Shown here: positions 41,285-49,158 of the stretch, in pieces
Layout of the letters: each line of letters starts with the position of its first letter
Position numbering within the stretch: the first letter of the stretch is position 1
NCBI RefSeq assembly: GCF_004519545.1
Contig: NZ_SDKM01000015.1
Location: forward strand, 55,919-119,918
Length of the DNA: 64,000 nucleotides
Source: Nocardioides guangzhouensis
GTDB taxonomy: Bacteria; Actinomycetota; Actinomycetes; Propionibacteriales; Nocardioidaceae
Reading direction: 5' to 3'
The notes under the pieces: generated by a model
The model's database searches: none
What the model saw: only the letters and a program-made list of their open reading frames with translations
What the model was told of the DNA's origin: nothing
Position numbers and translations under genes: made by a program

Positions 41285-43342
41285 TCAGACGACGGTGATG
41301 ACGACGGTGCTGCCGGCGGGCGCCTTGTCCCCGCTGCCGGGCGACTGCTGCAGCACCCAGCCGAGGCCGATGTAGTCGGCGTGGTGGCGCACCTCGACCT
41401 CGAACCCCGCGTCCTCGAGCTCGGTGGTCGCGGACTCGACGCCCTGGCCCCGGACCAGGGGCACGTCGACCAGCTCGGGTCCCTTGGAGACCGTCAGCTT
41501 CACCTCGTCGCCCTTGAAGACGGTGCCGGTGCTGGGCACCTGGGCGATCACGTCGCCCTCGTCGACGGAGTCGCTGAAGTCCTCGCTGCGGGTGACCACG
41601 AGCCCCTGCTTCTCGAGCGCCGCCTGCGCCTTGTCGGCCTCCTTGCCGGTCCAGTCGGTGACCTTGATCGGCTTCGGGCCCCGGCTCAGCAGGATGTCGA
41701 CGGTCGCGCCCGGCTTGACGGAGGTGCCGGGCTCGGGATTGGTGGTGATCACCCGGCCCTCGGGGACCTTCTCGCTGTACGTCGGGATCGAGCGGCCGAA
41801 CTCCAGGTGGGTGTCCTGGATCGCCTGCTGCGCCTCGTCCTCGGTCTTGCCGCGGAGCTTGGGCACGTCGTACCGCTCGAGACCGAGCGAGACCACGCCG
41901 GTGACCGTGCCGCCGTCGAGCACCCGGTCACCCGGGTCGGGGTCGGTGCTGATGATCCGGCCGGCGGGGACGGTCTCGGAGTACGCCTCGTCGCCCACCT
42001 CGAAGCCGAGCCCGGCCCTCTCCAGCCGGGTCTCGGCCTGGGCCGAGGTGAGCCCGAGCACGCCGGGCGTGGAGGTGTAGCGGGCGAAGCCGAAGTACCA
42101 CGCGCCGACGCCGGCGCCGACGGCCAGGAGCAGCGCCACGAGCAGCATCACCAGGCCGCGTCGGGACCGGCGCGGCGGCTCGTCCCAAGCGGCGTACGAC
42201 GCAGGCTCGGTCGGGGCCGGCGGTCGCGGCGCCCGGACCAGGCCGGGGTCGATCGTGCTCGTGTCGTCGATGCGGTGCCCAGCGGTCACCGGTGTCGCGC
42301 CCGCCGGGGCAGCCGCCGCCGGGCGGATCGGGTCGGTGTCCTCGGGCGGGTCGACCTCACGGAGCCGCTCGGCGACCTCCTCGGCGTCGTAGGCCTCCTC
42401 GACGTCGGGATCCATCGTCACCACCGCCAGCGGCGGGGCGAGGTCGGAGACCAGCTCGGGGTCCTCGACGACGCCCTCGTCGAGCGCCTGCTTCACCCGG
42501 TGCACCTGGTGCAGCAGCACCCGGGCGTCGGCGGGGCGGTGGCTGCGGTCGCGGGCGGTGGCGCGGGCCACCAGCGCGTCGACGTACGCCGGGAGGCCGG
42601 GGACCAGCGTCGACGGGGCGGGGACGTCCTCGTGCACGTGCTTGTAGGCGACCTGGATCGGTGACTCGCCCTCGTGCGGCTTGCGGCCGGTGAGCAGCTC
42701 GTAGAGCACCACGCCGGCGGCGTAGACGTCGGCGCGCGCGTCGGCGCGGCCGTCGACGACGAGCTCGGGCGCGAGGTAGGAGACGGTGCCGATGAGGATC
42801 CCGCCGGTCGCGGTGTGCTGGGTGTCGGCGCTGACCGCCTTCGCCAGCCCGAAGTCGGCGACCTTGACCCTGCCGTCGCCGGAGATGAGGACGTTCTCCG
42901 GCTTGATGTCGCGGTGGATCAGCCCGGCCCGGTGCGCGGCGGCGAGCGCCGAGAGCACCGGCTCGACCAGCGCCAGCGCCTTGCCGGGCGGCATCGGGGA
43001 CTCCTTGCGGATCACGTCGCGCAGGGTGTGGCCAGGGACGTACTCCATCGCGAGGTAGACGGTGCCGTCCTCCTCGCCCTGGTCGAAGACGCCGACCACG
43101 TTCGGGTGGGAGAGCCGCGCGGCGTGCCGGGCCTCGCGCACGAAGCGGGCCGCGAACTCCTCGTCGTCGCCCATGCCGGGGTGCATGACCTTGATCGCGA
43201 CGGTGCGGTCGAGCCTGACGTCGATGGCCTCGTAGACCGAGGCCATCCCGCCCCGGGCGATGCGCGGGCCGATCCGGTAGCGACGGTCGAGCAGGCGACC
43301 CACCATGGGGTCGCTCAGGTCACGCTCGACTGTTCGCTCCAC
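41285..43342 (-). CDS. Transmembrane Ser/Thr protein kinase with four PASTA repeats
   Basis: The 685-residue kinase starts at GTG 43342, 8 nt after GGAGG; upstream in-frame starts would add a low-similarity leader. Kinase domain ~14-275: glycine loop IARGGMASVYE, Lys51, HRD at 143-145, DFG at 163-165. A juxtamembrane acidic/Pro-rich linker, one transmembrane helix (~395-418), and four extracellular PASTA domains follow, which bind peptidoglycan fragments or lipid II. It is divergent from the Rv2175c-like gene with the LysM gene between, matching pknL and its substrate in M. tuberculosis. Mycobacterial PknL lacks PASTA domains. Confidence 0.93.
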   Translation of the reverse strand: MERTVERDLSDPMVGRLLDRRYRIGPRIARGGMASVYEAIDVRLDRTVAIKVMHPGMGDDEEFAARFVREARHAARLSHPNVVGVFDQGEEDGTVYLAMEYVPGHTLRDVIRKESPMPPGKALALVEPVLSALAAAHRAGLIHRDIKPENVLISGDGRVKVADFGLAKAVSADTQHTATGGILIGTVSYLAPELVVDGRADARADVYAAGVVLYELLTGRKPHEGESPIQVAYKHVHEDVPAPSTLVPGLPAYVDALVARATARDRSHRPADARVLLHQVHRVKQALDEGVVEDPELVSDLAPPLAVVTMDPDVEEAYDAEEVAERLREVDPPEDTDPIRPAAAAPAGATPVTAGHRIDDTSTIDPGLVRAPRPPAPTEPASYAAWDEPPRRSRRGLVMLLVALLLAVGAGVGAWYFGFARYTSTPGVLGLTSAQAETRLERAGLGFEVGDEAYSETVPAGRIISTDPDPGDRVLDGGTVTGVVSLGLERYDVPKLRGKTEDEAQQAIQDTHLEFGRSIPTYSEKVPEGRVITTNPEPGTSVKPGATVDILLSRGPKPIKVTDWTGKEADKAQAALEKQGLVVTRSEDFSDSVDEGDVIAQVPSTGTVFKGDEVKLTVSKGPELVDVPLVRGQGVESATTELEDAGFEVEVRHHADYIGLGWVLQQSPGSGDKAPAGSTVVITVV

Positions 43343-43498
43343 TGCCTGGTCCTCCGTGCGCGGTCGGATGGGGAAGGATCCGCCGCGGTCCATGGTACGG
43401 ACGCCCGCGGCGGCGCCCCGCATCGTCGGCGGTGCGGCGTGGCGCACCTCACCGCGCGTTCGGGCAGGTCAGGCCGTGGATCGGACCTCCGGGGAGCC

Positions 43499-44347
43499 TC
43501 AGGCCGGCGGCAGCCCGCGCTCGAGCCGGTGCTGGATGGCCCGGACGTTGCGGACGTAGCGCTTCGTGTCGTCGTACAGGCCGTGCTCGCGGACCGCGCC
43601 GAGGCCCTGGTAGTACGCCGCGACCTGGTGCCGGGTGCTGCGGGTCAGGTCGTCGAGCACGTCGAGCAGGAGCACCCCGGCGAGCACGTTGTCCCGCGTG
43701 TTGCGCAGCTTGAGCGGCCGGCCGGCGTACAGCGACATCCAGGTGCCGGTGGTCGGCAGCACCTGCATGGCGCCGATGGCGTGGGCGTGCGAGACGTGGT
43801 GCATCTGCCAGCCGGCCTCCTGCCACGAGACGGCGAGGGCGAGCTGCGGGTCGACACCGTGCCGACGGGCGGTGGCGACGATGGTCCGGCGGACCGTGGC
43901 CCGGCTCGGGTTGCCGTGGTGACGGCGTGGGGTGGCGTGCTTCCGGTGCGCCTTCCGGTGCGGCTTCTCGTGGACGGCCCTGCGCTTGGCCCGGTGGGCC
44001 TTGCGGTGCTGCCGGTCCTTGCGCACCGCGGAGCGCACGACGGGGATCGCGATGCGCTCGCCGACCCGGAGCGTGGCCGACGGGCCGAGGTGGTTGTGGG
44101 AGATCAGCTCGGCGGTCCAGGCGTGGAAGCGGACGGCCAGGCCGGTGGCCGTGTCGCCCGGCTTCACGACGTACGACGTGAGCTTGCGGCCGGCGGGGAG
44201 CGGGCGGTCGTCGGCGCCCGCGGTGGGCGGGGTGACCGTGGTCAGGCCGGTGAGGAGGAGCCCGCCGGCGGCGACGCTGCCGAGGGCGGCGCGGAGACCG
44301 GTCCGGGGACGTCGGGGGGAGCGGGATCGGGAGGGCGGGGAAGTCAT
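43499..44347 (-). CDS. Secreted LysM-lytic transglycosylase (SLT) protein
   Basis: This 282-residue protein has a signal peptide (~15-45), a LysM domain (~55-105, YVVKPGDTATGLAVRFHAWTAEL), a basic His/Arg/Lys-rich linker (~105-150), and a transglycosylase SLT domain (~155-275) with the catalytic Glu in VSWQEAGWQ, then GAMQVLP and a C-terminal AAYYQGLGAV. It should cleave peptidoglycan glycan strands outside the membrane. It lies between a PASTA kinase and its likely DNA-binding substrate, a cell-wall setting. Confidence 0.9.
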   Translation of the reverse strand: MTSPPSRSRSPRRPRTGLRAALGSVAAGGLLLTGLTTVTPPTAGADDRPLPAGRKLTSYVVKPGDTATGLAVRFHAWTAELISHNHLGPSATLRVGERIAIPVVRSAVRKDRQHRKAHRAKRRAVHEKPHRKAHRKHATPRRHHGNPSRATVRRTIVATARRHGVDPQLALAVSWQEAGWQMHHVSHAHAIGAMQVLPTTGTWMSLYAGRPLKLRNTRDNVLAGVLLLDVLDDLTRSTRHQVAAYYQGLGAVREHGLYDDTKRYVRNVRAIQHRLERGLPPA

Positions 44348-44514
44348 GACGAGGGGTCCCTTCGTCGGACCGCCGGACGCCCGGGATCCCGTGCAGGCCC
44401 CGTGGGTGGCGTTCCGGCAGTCGTCCGACGGTAACGCGAGTGACGGAAGTGACTCAAGTGACGATGAGCGAAACCGGTTTCCCGGGCTGCGGCCACGGGT
44501 GGGAGAGTGACCGC

Positions 44515-44883
44515 ATGAGTGAGGCAGCAGACGGGCGGGACCTGGCCGCCCTGGTCGACGAGTGGCTCGACTGGTCCGAGGTCGCCGAGCGGCTCGGGGT
44601 GAGCGTCAACAAGGTCCGCACGATGATCCGCGAGCACCACCTCGCCGCGGCGGTCCCCGCCGGCCGACGCGGCCAGCAGGTGCCGGCCGCGATGATCCAG
44701 GACGGGCAGGTGGTCAAGGGGCTGCCCGGACTGCTCACGATCTTCCACGACGCCGGGTGGGACGACCGCGAGGCGATCGAGTGGATCTTCACCGACGCCG
44801 ACCTCCCCGGTCGCCCGATCGACGCGTTGCGCGAGAACCGAGGTTCCGAGGTGAAGCGGCGGGCCCAGGCGCTGGCGTTCTGA
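44515..44883 (+). CDS. Rv2175c-family winged-helix DNA-binding protein
   Basis: This 122-residue protein has an N-terminal helix-turn-helix (DWSEVAERLGVSVNKVRTMIREHHL, ~20-44) and the family C-terminal region GLPGLLTIFHDAGWDDREAIEWIFTDADLPGRPIDAL. In M. tuberculosis Rv2175c is a DNA-binding substrate of PknL, encoded divergently next to it; the same divergent pairing occurs here. ATG 44515 is preferred to in-frame starts further upstream. It may act as an output of the PASTA kinase. Confidence 0.85.
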   Translation: MSEAADGRDLAALVDEWLDWSEVAERLGVSVNKVRTMIREHHLAAAVPAGRRGQQVPAAMIQDGQVVKGLPGLLTIFHDAGWDDREAIEWIFTDADLPGRPIDALRENRGSEVKRRAQALAF

Positions 44884-45077
44884 GCGTTGCTCTGGGCGGC
44901 GTTCAGGGCGGCCTTCTGGGGCGGCGTTCTGGGCCGCTTCGGGGCGGACCGCGCCGGAACGTCTCGGCCGAACGGTGGCCGATCGACAGTTTGGTCCGGC
45001 TGAGGGGTCGTCAGCGGGCGCTCGGACGCGTTACTAATGGAACCCAGACCACAACCGTCGTTCGAGAGGAACTGCCG

Positions 45078-45497
45078 ATGAGCGGACTTGCCGCCGTCCT
45101 GGCCGGACGGCATGCTCCCGGTGTCTACCGGTGGCACGCCCACCTCGACGAGGCCGACGTACGTCGCGCCGTCGAGCACGCGGGCTGGACCTACGGTCAC
45201 CTGGACGGGTGGCAGGTGGAGGACAAGGCGGAGTTCCTGTCTGCGGTCGGGAAGGCATTGAGCTTCCCCGACAGCTACGGGCAGAACTTCGACGCCCTCT
45301 CCGACTGCCTGGCCGATCTCGGCCCGGCAGCGTTGTTGTGGGACGGGTGGTCCTGCTTCGACCGCGCCGACGAGAGTGCGTTCCAGACCGCCGTCGACGT
45401 GCTCGAGAGCCATGCGATGGACGAGCGCACCGCGCCGTTCGTCGTGCTCCTGCGCGGTGACGGCCCCGACGTCGAGGGCCTCGAGTCCCTCGACTGA
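45078..45497 (+). CDS. Barstar-family protein (barnase-inhibitor fold), orphan
   Basis: The 139-residue protein starts at ATG 45078 after AGAGGAA. The C-terminal ~90 residues match barstar: WQVEDKAEFLSAVGKALSF, then PDSYGQNFDALSDCLADL, whose Asp lies in the barnase-contacting helix, and ALLWDGWSCF. No barnase-like ribonuclease is encoded in the window, so it may inhibit a distant or foreign RNase or have another partner. The promoter region includes TTACTAAT (45031-45038). Confidence 0.88.
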   Translation: MSGLAAVLAGRHAPGVYRWHAHLDEADVRRAVEHAGWTYGHLDGWQVEDKAEFLSAVGKALSFPDSYGQNFDALSDCLADLGPAALLWDGWSCFDRADESAFQTAVDVLESHAMDERTAPFVVLLRGDGPDVEGLESLD

Positions 45498-45523
45498 CGC
45501 TCTCCCCGCCCGCCTCCCGGGTC

Positions 45524-45756
45524 GTTGAGTCGCGCTTCCCTGCTTGTTGAGTTGCGCTTCGCTGGCAGTTGAATCGCGTCACGCCGCCTTGCGGGGCTGT
45601 CTCTGGCGCACCGGTCGACCCACGCTCGCGCCATCCGCAACCCAACGCTCAGCTGGGCGCGACTGAACCCGCAGCGCAGCGCGATTCAACAACTAGCGCG
45701 GCGCGACTGAACCCGCAGCGCGGCGCGACTCAACAACCAGCGAGGCGCGACTCAAC
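45524..45756. repeat. 22-bp-periodic repeats in two opposed blocks
   Basis: Three forward copies of GTTGAGTCGCGC and variants start at 45524, 45546 and 45568. Five copies of the reverse complement (GCGCGACTCAAC and variants) start at 45657, 45679, 45701, 45723 and 45745. Every step is exactly 22 bp. The blocks face each other across ~78 nt and fill the gap between the convergent barstar and polyprenyl-synthetase genes, so the RNA could fold into a large branched structure. Confidence 0.92.
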
Positions 45757-45759
45757 GGG

Positions 45760-46845
45760 TCAGAGCACGCGGGCGGTGGCGGCGGAGGCCAGGGCGCGCA
45801 GGGCGTGGCGGGCGTCGTCGCGCACGGCGGACCTGTCCAGCGCCACCAGGGCCAGCCGGGCCAGCTCGTCGATGACGCCTTCGACCTGGGCGTCGGCACC
45901 GGAGCCGCGGATCACCGCACGCAGCTCCTCGACCTGGTCGGGGGAGAGGTCGGTGCCCAGCGAGCGCTGCAGCAGAGCGGCCTGCTCCTCGGGGACGGCG
46001 TCCAGCGCGAGGGCGACCAGCACGGTGCGCTTGCCCTCCGCCAGGTCGTCGCCGGCCGGCTTGCCCGTGACGTCCGGATCGCCGAAGACCCCGAGCTGGT
46101 CGTCGCGGAGCTGGAACGCCTCGCCGAGGGGCAACCCGAACGCCGACAGCTCCTCGAGCACCCCGTTGTGCGCCCCGGCGAGCGAGGCGCCGACGTGCAG
46201 GGGCCGCTCGATCGAGTACTTCGCCGACTTGTAGCGCAGCACGGTCATCGCGGTCTCGACGTCCGCCCGGCCCCGGGCCTGCACGGACACGTCGAGGAAC
46301 TGCCCGGCCACCACCTCGGAGCGGCACAGGTCGAAGACGTCGAGCGCCGGACCGACCCGGTCCCAGCCGAAGCCGCAGCGACGCAACAGCTCGTCGGCCC
46401 AGGTGAGCAGCAGGTCCCCGAGCAGGATCGCGGCCGCGGCGCCGTACTGCGTCGGGCTGCCGCGCCAGCCTGCCTCCCGGTGCGCCGCCTCGAACGCGCG
46501 GTGCGTCGCCGGCCGCCCGCGGCGGGTGTCGGAGGCGTCCATGTAGTCGTCGTGGACCAGCGCGCTCGCGTGCAGCAGCTCCAGGGCCGCGCAGGCGCGC
46601 AGCAGCGCGGTCTCCTCCTCGGGCCCGACGGGCGCGACCGCGCGGAAGCCCCAGTAGCAGAACGCCGCGCGGAACCGCTTGCCGCCGGACACGGACCGGT
46701 GCGCCTCCGCGACCAGGGCCGCGGCATCCGGGCCGAGCGGGGTCAGTCGCAGCGCCTGCTCGTCGACGAAGTCGTCGAGCACGCGCTGGATCCGCTCGCG
46801 GAAGAGCGCGCTGTCGAACGGCTCGTCGATGGTCTCCGAAGTCAC
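45760..46845 (-). CDS. idsA2: Polyprenyl (geranylgeranyl-type) diphosphate synthase
   Basis: This 361-residue trans-isoprenyl synthase has the first Asp-rich motif DDYMDASDTRRG (DDxxD) and the second FQLRDDQLGVFGD, plus GGKRFRAAF near the N-terminus. It condenses isopentenyl diphosphate with an allylic diphosphate; chain length cannot be fixed by eye. The GTG start at 46845 is set by TACGCT 6 nt upstream; a longer frame has no support. It is divergent from metF, as Rv2173 and Rv2172c are in M. tuberculosis. Confidence 0.92.
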   Translation of the reverse strand: MTSETIDEPFDSALFRERIQRVLDDFVDEQALRLTPLGPDAAALVAEAHRSVSGGKRFRAAFCYWGFRAVAPVGPEEETALLRACAALELLHASALVHDDYMDASDTRRGRPATHRAFEAAHREAGWRGSPTQYGAAAAILLGDLLLTWADELLRRCGFGWDRVGPALDVFDLCRSEVVAGQFLDVSVQARGRADVETAMTVLRYKSAKYSIERPLHVGASLAGAHNGVLEELSAFGLPLGEAFQLRDDQLGVFGDPDVTGKPAGDDLAEGKRTVLVALALDAVPEEQAALLQRSLGTDLSPDQVEELRAVIRGSGADAQVEGVIDELARLALVALDRSAVRDDARHALRALASAATARVL

Positions 46846-46851
46846 GAGGCG

Positions 46852-46857
46852 AGCGTA
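46852..46857 (-). promoter_or_regulatory. Leaderless-type -10 (TACGCT) for the polyprenyl synthase
   Basis: It lies 6 nt before GTG 46845. Confidence 0.55.
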
Positions 46858-46920
46858 GTCACCCGTGGTCCCTCCCCAGACACCACGTGGAATGCCGGAC
46901 GCCGCCGGGGAACGGCCACC

Positions 46921-46926
46921 TATCCT
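46921..46926 (+). promoter_or_regulatory. Leaderless-type -10 (TATCCT) for metF
   Basis: It lies 7 nt before ATG 46934. It is divergent from the previous element, 63 nt away. Confidence 0.6.
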
Positions 46927-46933
46927 GTTGCGC

Positions 46934-47818
46934 ATGGCGCACACGACCCAGCGCGGCATCGGCCGCCTCATCCGGGAGGGCGAGCGCTCGTTCTCGTTCG
47001 AGTTCTTCCCGCCCAAGGACGACGCCGGCGAAGCCCAGCTGTGGCAGGCGATCCGTGATCTCGAGCCGTACCACCCGACGTTCGTCTCGGTGACGTACGG
47101 CGCCGGCGGCACGACCCGCGACACCACGGTCGAGATCACCGGCCGGATCGCGCGTGAGACCTCCATGGTCCCGATGGCGCACCTGACCTGCGTCGGCCAC
47201 ACCCGGGCCGAGCTCGAGGCCATCCTCGACGCCTACGAGGGCGCCGGGGTCGCCAACGTGCTCGCGCTGCGGGGCGACCCCCGCGAGGGACCGCGCGCCG
47301 CGTGGGTGCCGACCGAGGGCGGCCTCACCTACGCCCGTGAGCTGGTCGAGCTCGCCGCCGGCCGGTTCTCCGTCGGCGTCGCCGCGCACCCGGGTGGACA
47401 CCCGGCCGCCGAGTCGCTGCAGCGCGACGTCGAGGTGCTGCGCGAGAAGCAGGCCGCGGGCGCCGAGTTCGCGATCACCGACATGGTGTTCCGGGCCGAG
47501 GACTACTTCTCGCTGGTGGAGCGGGCGACCGCGGTCGGCGTCGACATCCCGATCCTCCCGGGCATCATGCCGATCCTGAACCTCGGCCAGGTCAAGCGCA
47601 TGGCCGAGCTCTCCGGGCACCCGGTGCCGGCGGAGGTGGTCGCCCGCCTCGAGCAGTACGACGGCGACCCGGCCGCGGTGCGTGCCGAGGGCATCGCGAT
47701 GGCCGCCGAGCTCTGTGACGCGCTGCTCGACGGCGGTGCGCCGGGGCTGCACTTCTACACGCTCAACCGCTCCAAGGCGACCCGCGAGATCTTCGCGGCG
47801 CTGCGGATCACGGTCTGA
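46934..47818 (+). CDS. metF: 5,10-methylenetetrahydrofolate reductase
   Basis: This 294-residue MetF-family TIM barrel has SFEFFPPKDDAGE, VSVTYGAGGTTRD, MAHLTCVGHTRAEL, NVLALRGDPREGP, and LPGIMPILNLGQVKRMAELSG. It reduces methylene-THF to methyl-THF for methionine synthesis. The leaderless promoter picks ATG 46934 over an upstream GTG. The mycobacterial orthologue by position (Rv2172c) has been described as flavin-independent, so cofactor use here is uncertain. Confidence 0.94.
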   Translation: MAHTTQRGIGRLIREGERSFSFEFFPPKDDAGEAQLWQAIRDLEPYHPTFVSVTYGAGGTTRDTTVEITGRIARETSMVPMAHLTCVGHTRAELEAILDAYEGAGVANVLALRGDPREGPRAAWVPTEGGLTYARELVELAAGRFSVGVAAHPGGHPAAESLQRDVEVLREKQAAGAEFAITDMVFRAEDYFSLVERATAVGVDIPILPGIMPILNLGQVKRMAELSGHPVPAEVVARLEQYDGDPAAVRAEGIAMAAELCDALLDGGAPGLHFYTLNRSKATREIFAALRITV

Positions 47819-47885
47819 GGAACCCGACCCAGGTCGCGGGCTCGTCGGGTTGGGCGAGTTCCGCCCGACGCGGTTGTCGTAGCCC

Positions 47886-47891
47886 TACAGT
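47886..47891 (+). promoter_or_regulatory. -10 element (TACAGT) before an out-of-frame ATG
   Basis: It is spaced 6 nt from ATG 47898, which is not in frame with the SHOCT gene. The mRNA would start at that ATG and carry a 43-nt leader to ATG 47941. Confidence 0.45.
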
Positions 47892-47940
47892 GCGGACATG
47901 TCCGGGCCTCTTCTCCTCCCCGCCGTCCCGGAGCCCGGCC

Positions 47941-48285
47941 ATGGACGGCCCGGGGTTCGGCGGTGGCTTCGCCGCGCTGTTCGTGCTGGTGCTGCTGGTC
48001 GGCATCGGGTCCGCCGTCTGGCGGGCCACGACGGCGCGCCGCATCGCCCGGCGGGCCGGGCTCGACGAGCGTGACGCCGCCACGATGGCGGTGGCGACCG
48101 ACGACGGCCTCGAGGCGACGTACCTCGCCGCCAGCCTGCGCGCCCGGCCGCCGCAGCCCGTCGAGCCGCGGCCGACCGCGTCCAGCGCTGACCGGCTGCG
48201 CGAGCTGCAGCGGCTGCTCGACGAGGACCTGGTGACGCAGGAGGAGTACGACGAGCGGCGCCGCGCGATCATCGACGGGATCTGA
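47941..48285 (+). CDS. SHOCT-domain membrane protein
   Basis: This 114-residue protein has one N-terminal transmembrane helix (~8-26, GGGFAALFVLVLLVGIGS), a charged middle (TTARRIARRAGLDERD), and a C-terminal SHOCT motif (SADRLRELQRLLDEDLVTQEEYDERRRAII). SHOCT motifs occur on the ends of many small proteins and may mediate oligomerisation. The ATG at 47941 with GGAG 7 nt upstream fits; the ATG at 47898 is out of frame. It is followed after 6 nt by the YqeY-like gene. Confidence 0.8.
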   Translation: MDGPGFGGGFAALFVLVLLVGIGSAVWRATTARRIARRAGLDERDAATMAVATDDGLEATYLAASLRARPPQPVEPRPTASSADRLRELQRLLDEDLVTQEEYDERRRAIIDGI

Positions 48286-48291
48286 CCGGCT

Positions 48292-48654
48292 GTGCCCGGC
48301 CTCCACGACCGCCTCCGTGCCGACCTGAGTGCCGCCCTCCGTCACCGCGACCGCGACGCGGTCCGCGTCCTGCGCACGGTCCTTGCGGCGGTCGCGAACG
48401 CCGAGGCGCAGCCGTACTCCGACGAGACGCCGACCCGCCTGCGCGCGGACGGCCCGATCGCGGGCTCCACGGGCGGGCTGGGTGCGGCAGAGGTGGCCCG
48501 ACGGGACCTCGACCCCGACACCATCCTGGCGATCGTGGCAGGGGAGCGGGACGAGCGTCTGGCCGCCGCGGACGACCTCGCGGGCCGAGGGGCCTACGAC
48601 GCGGCCGGAGCGCTGCTGGCGGAGGCGACCCTCCTCGAGCGCTACCTCGGCTGA
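48292..48654 (+). CDS. GatB/YqeY-domain protein
   Basis: This 120-residue protein resembles YqeY: an N-terminal LHDRLRADLSAALRHRDRDAVRVLRTVLAAVANAE and a C-terminal helical domain with AGERDERLAAADDLAGRGAYDAA and EATLLERYL. YqeY shares the tail domain of the GatB amidotransferase that contacts tRNA; its own function is not settled. GTG start without an obvious ribosome-binding site, 6 nt after the SHOCT stop, so it is probably coupled. Confidence 0.8.
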   Translation: MPGLHDRLRADLSAALRHRDRDAVRVLRTVLAAVANAEAQPYSDETPTRLRADGPIAGSTGGLGAAEVARRDLDPDTILAIVAGERDERLAAADDLAGRGAYDAAGALLAEATLLERYLG

Positions 48655-48775
48655 CCAGTCCTCGGAGATTCGCACGTGCTGGCTGCTCCCGGGCCCGTTC
48701 CCCGACGACGGCGTGCGACACGCCGGGCATCGGGCGAGCGTGCGGATCCGGTCGTGGATCGTCCGGAACGGGTCC

Positions 48776-48781
48776 TAGGGT
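48776..48781 (+). promoter_or_regulatory. Leaderless-type -10 (TAGGGT) for the VOC protein
   Basis: It is spaced 7 nt from ATG 48789. Confidence 0.6.
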
Positions 48782-48788
48782 TCCCGGC

Positions 48789-49145
48789 ATGGCAATCGCA
48801 CGATTCCCGAGCCTGGTCATCGACTGTCCCGACCCGGCCGCCCTCGCGACCTTCTACGGCTCGATGCTCGACTGGAAGGTCGACATCTCCGACGGCTGGG
48901 CCGAGGTCCGCGCCGACTACGGCCAGTGCATCTGCTTCCAGCAGGTCGCCGACTACACCGCCCCGGCGTGGCCCGGCCAGGCGCTGCCCCAGCAGATGCA
49001 CCTCGACGTGGTCGTCGACGACCTGGACGCCGCCGAGGAGGCGGTGGTCCGCCTCGGCGGGACGAAGCACGACCACCAGCCGGGCACGAGGTTCCGGGTC
49101 TTCCTCGACCCGGCCGGGCACCCGTTCTGCCTCTGCGTGGACTGA
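48789..49145 (+). CDS. VOC-superfamily (glyoxalase/bleomycin-resistance fold) protein
   Basis: The 118-residue single-domain protein has paired beta-alpha-beta units: VIDCPDPAALATFYGSMLDWKVD, QQMHLDVVVDDLDAAEEAVVRLGG and FRVFLDPAGHPFCLCVD. The layout fits small VOC proteins that dimerise and bind metal or ligand. HLDVVVDD places the candidate metal His. Substrate unknown. Confidence 0.88.
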   Translation: MAIARFPSLVIDCPDPAALATFYGSMLDWKVDISDGWAEVRADYGQCICFQQVADYTAPAWPGQALPQQMHLDVVVDDLDAAEEAVVRLGGTKHDHQPGTRFRVFLDPAGHPFCLCVD

Positions 49146-49158
49146 ACCCGGCGCGGGC

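Noticed and set aside
45524..45756. Possible CRISPR array or integrative-element attachment sites
   Set aside because: The repeats step by 22 bp with no spacers of typical size, in two orientations, and no integrase or cas gene is near.
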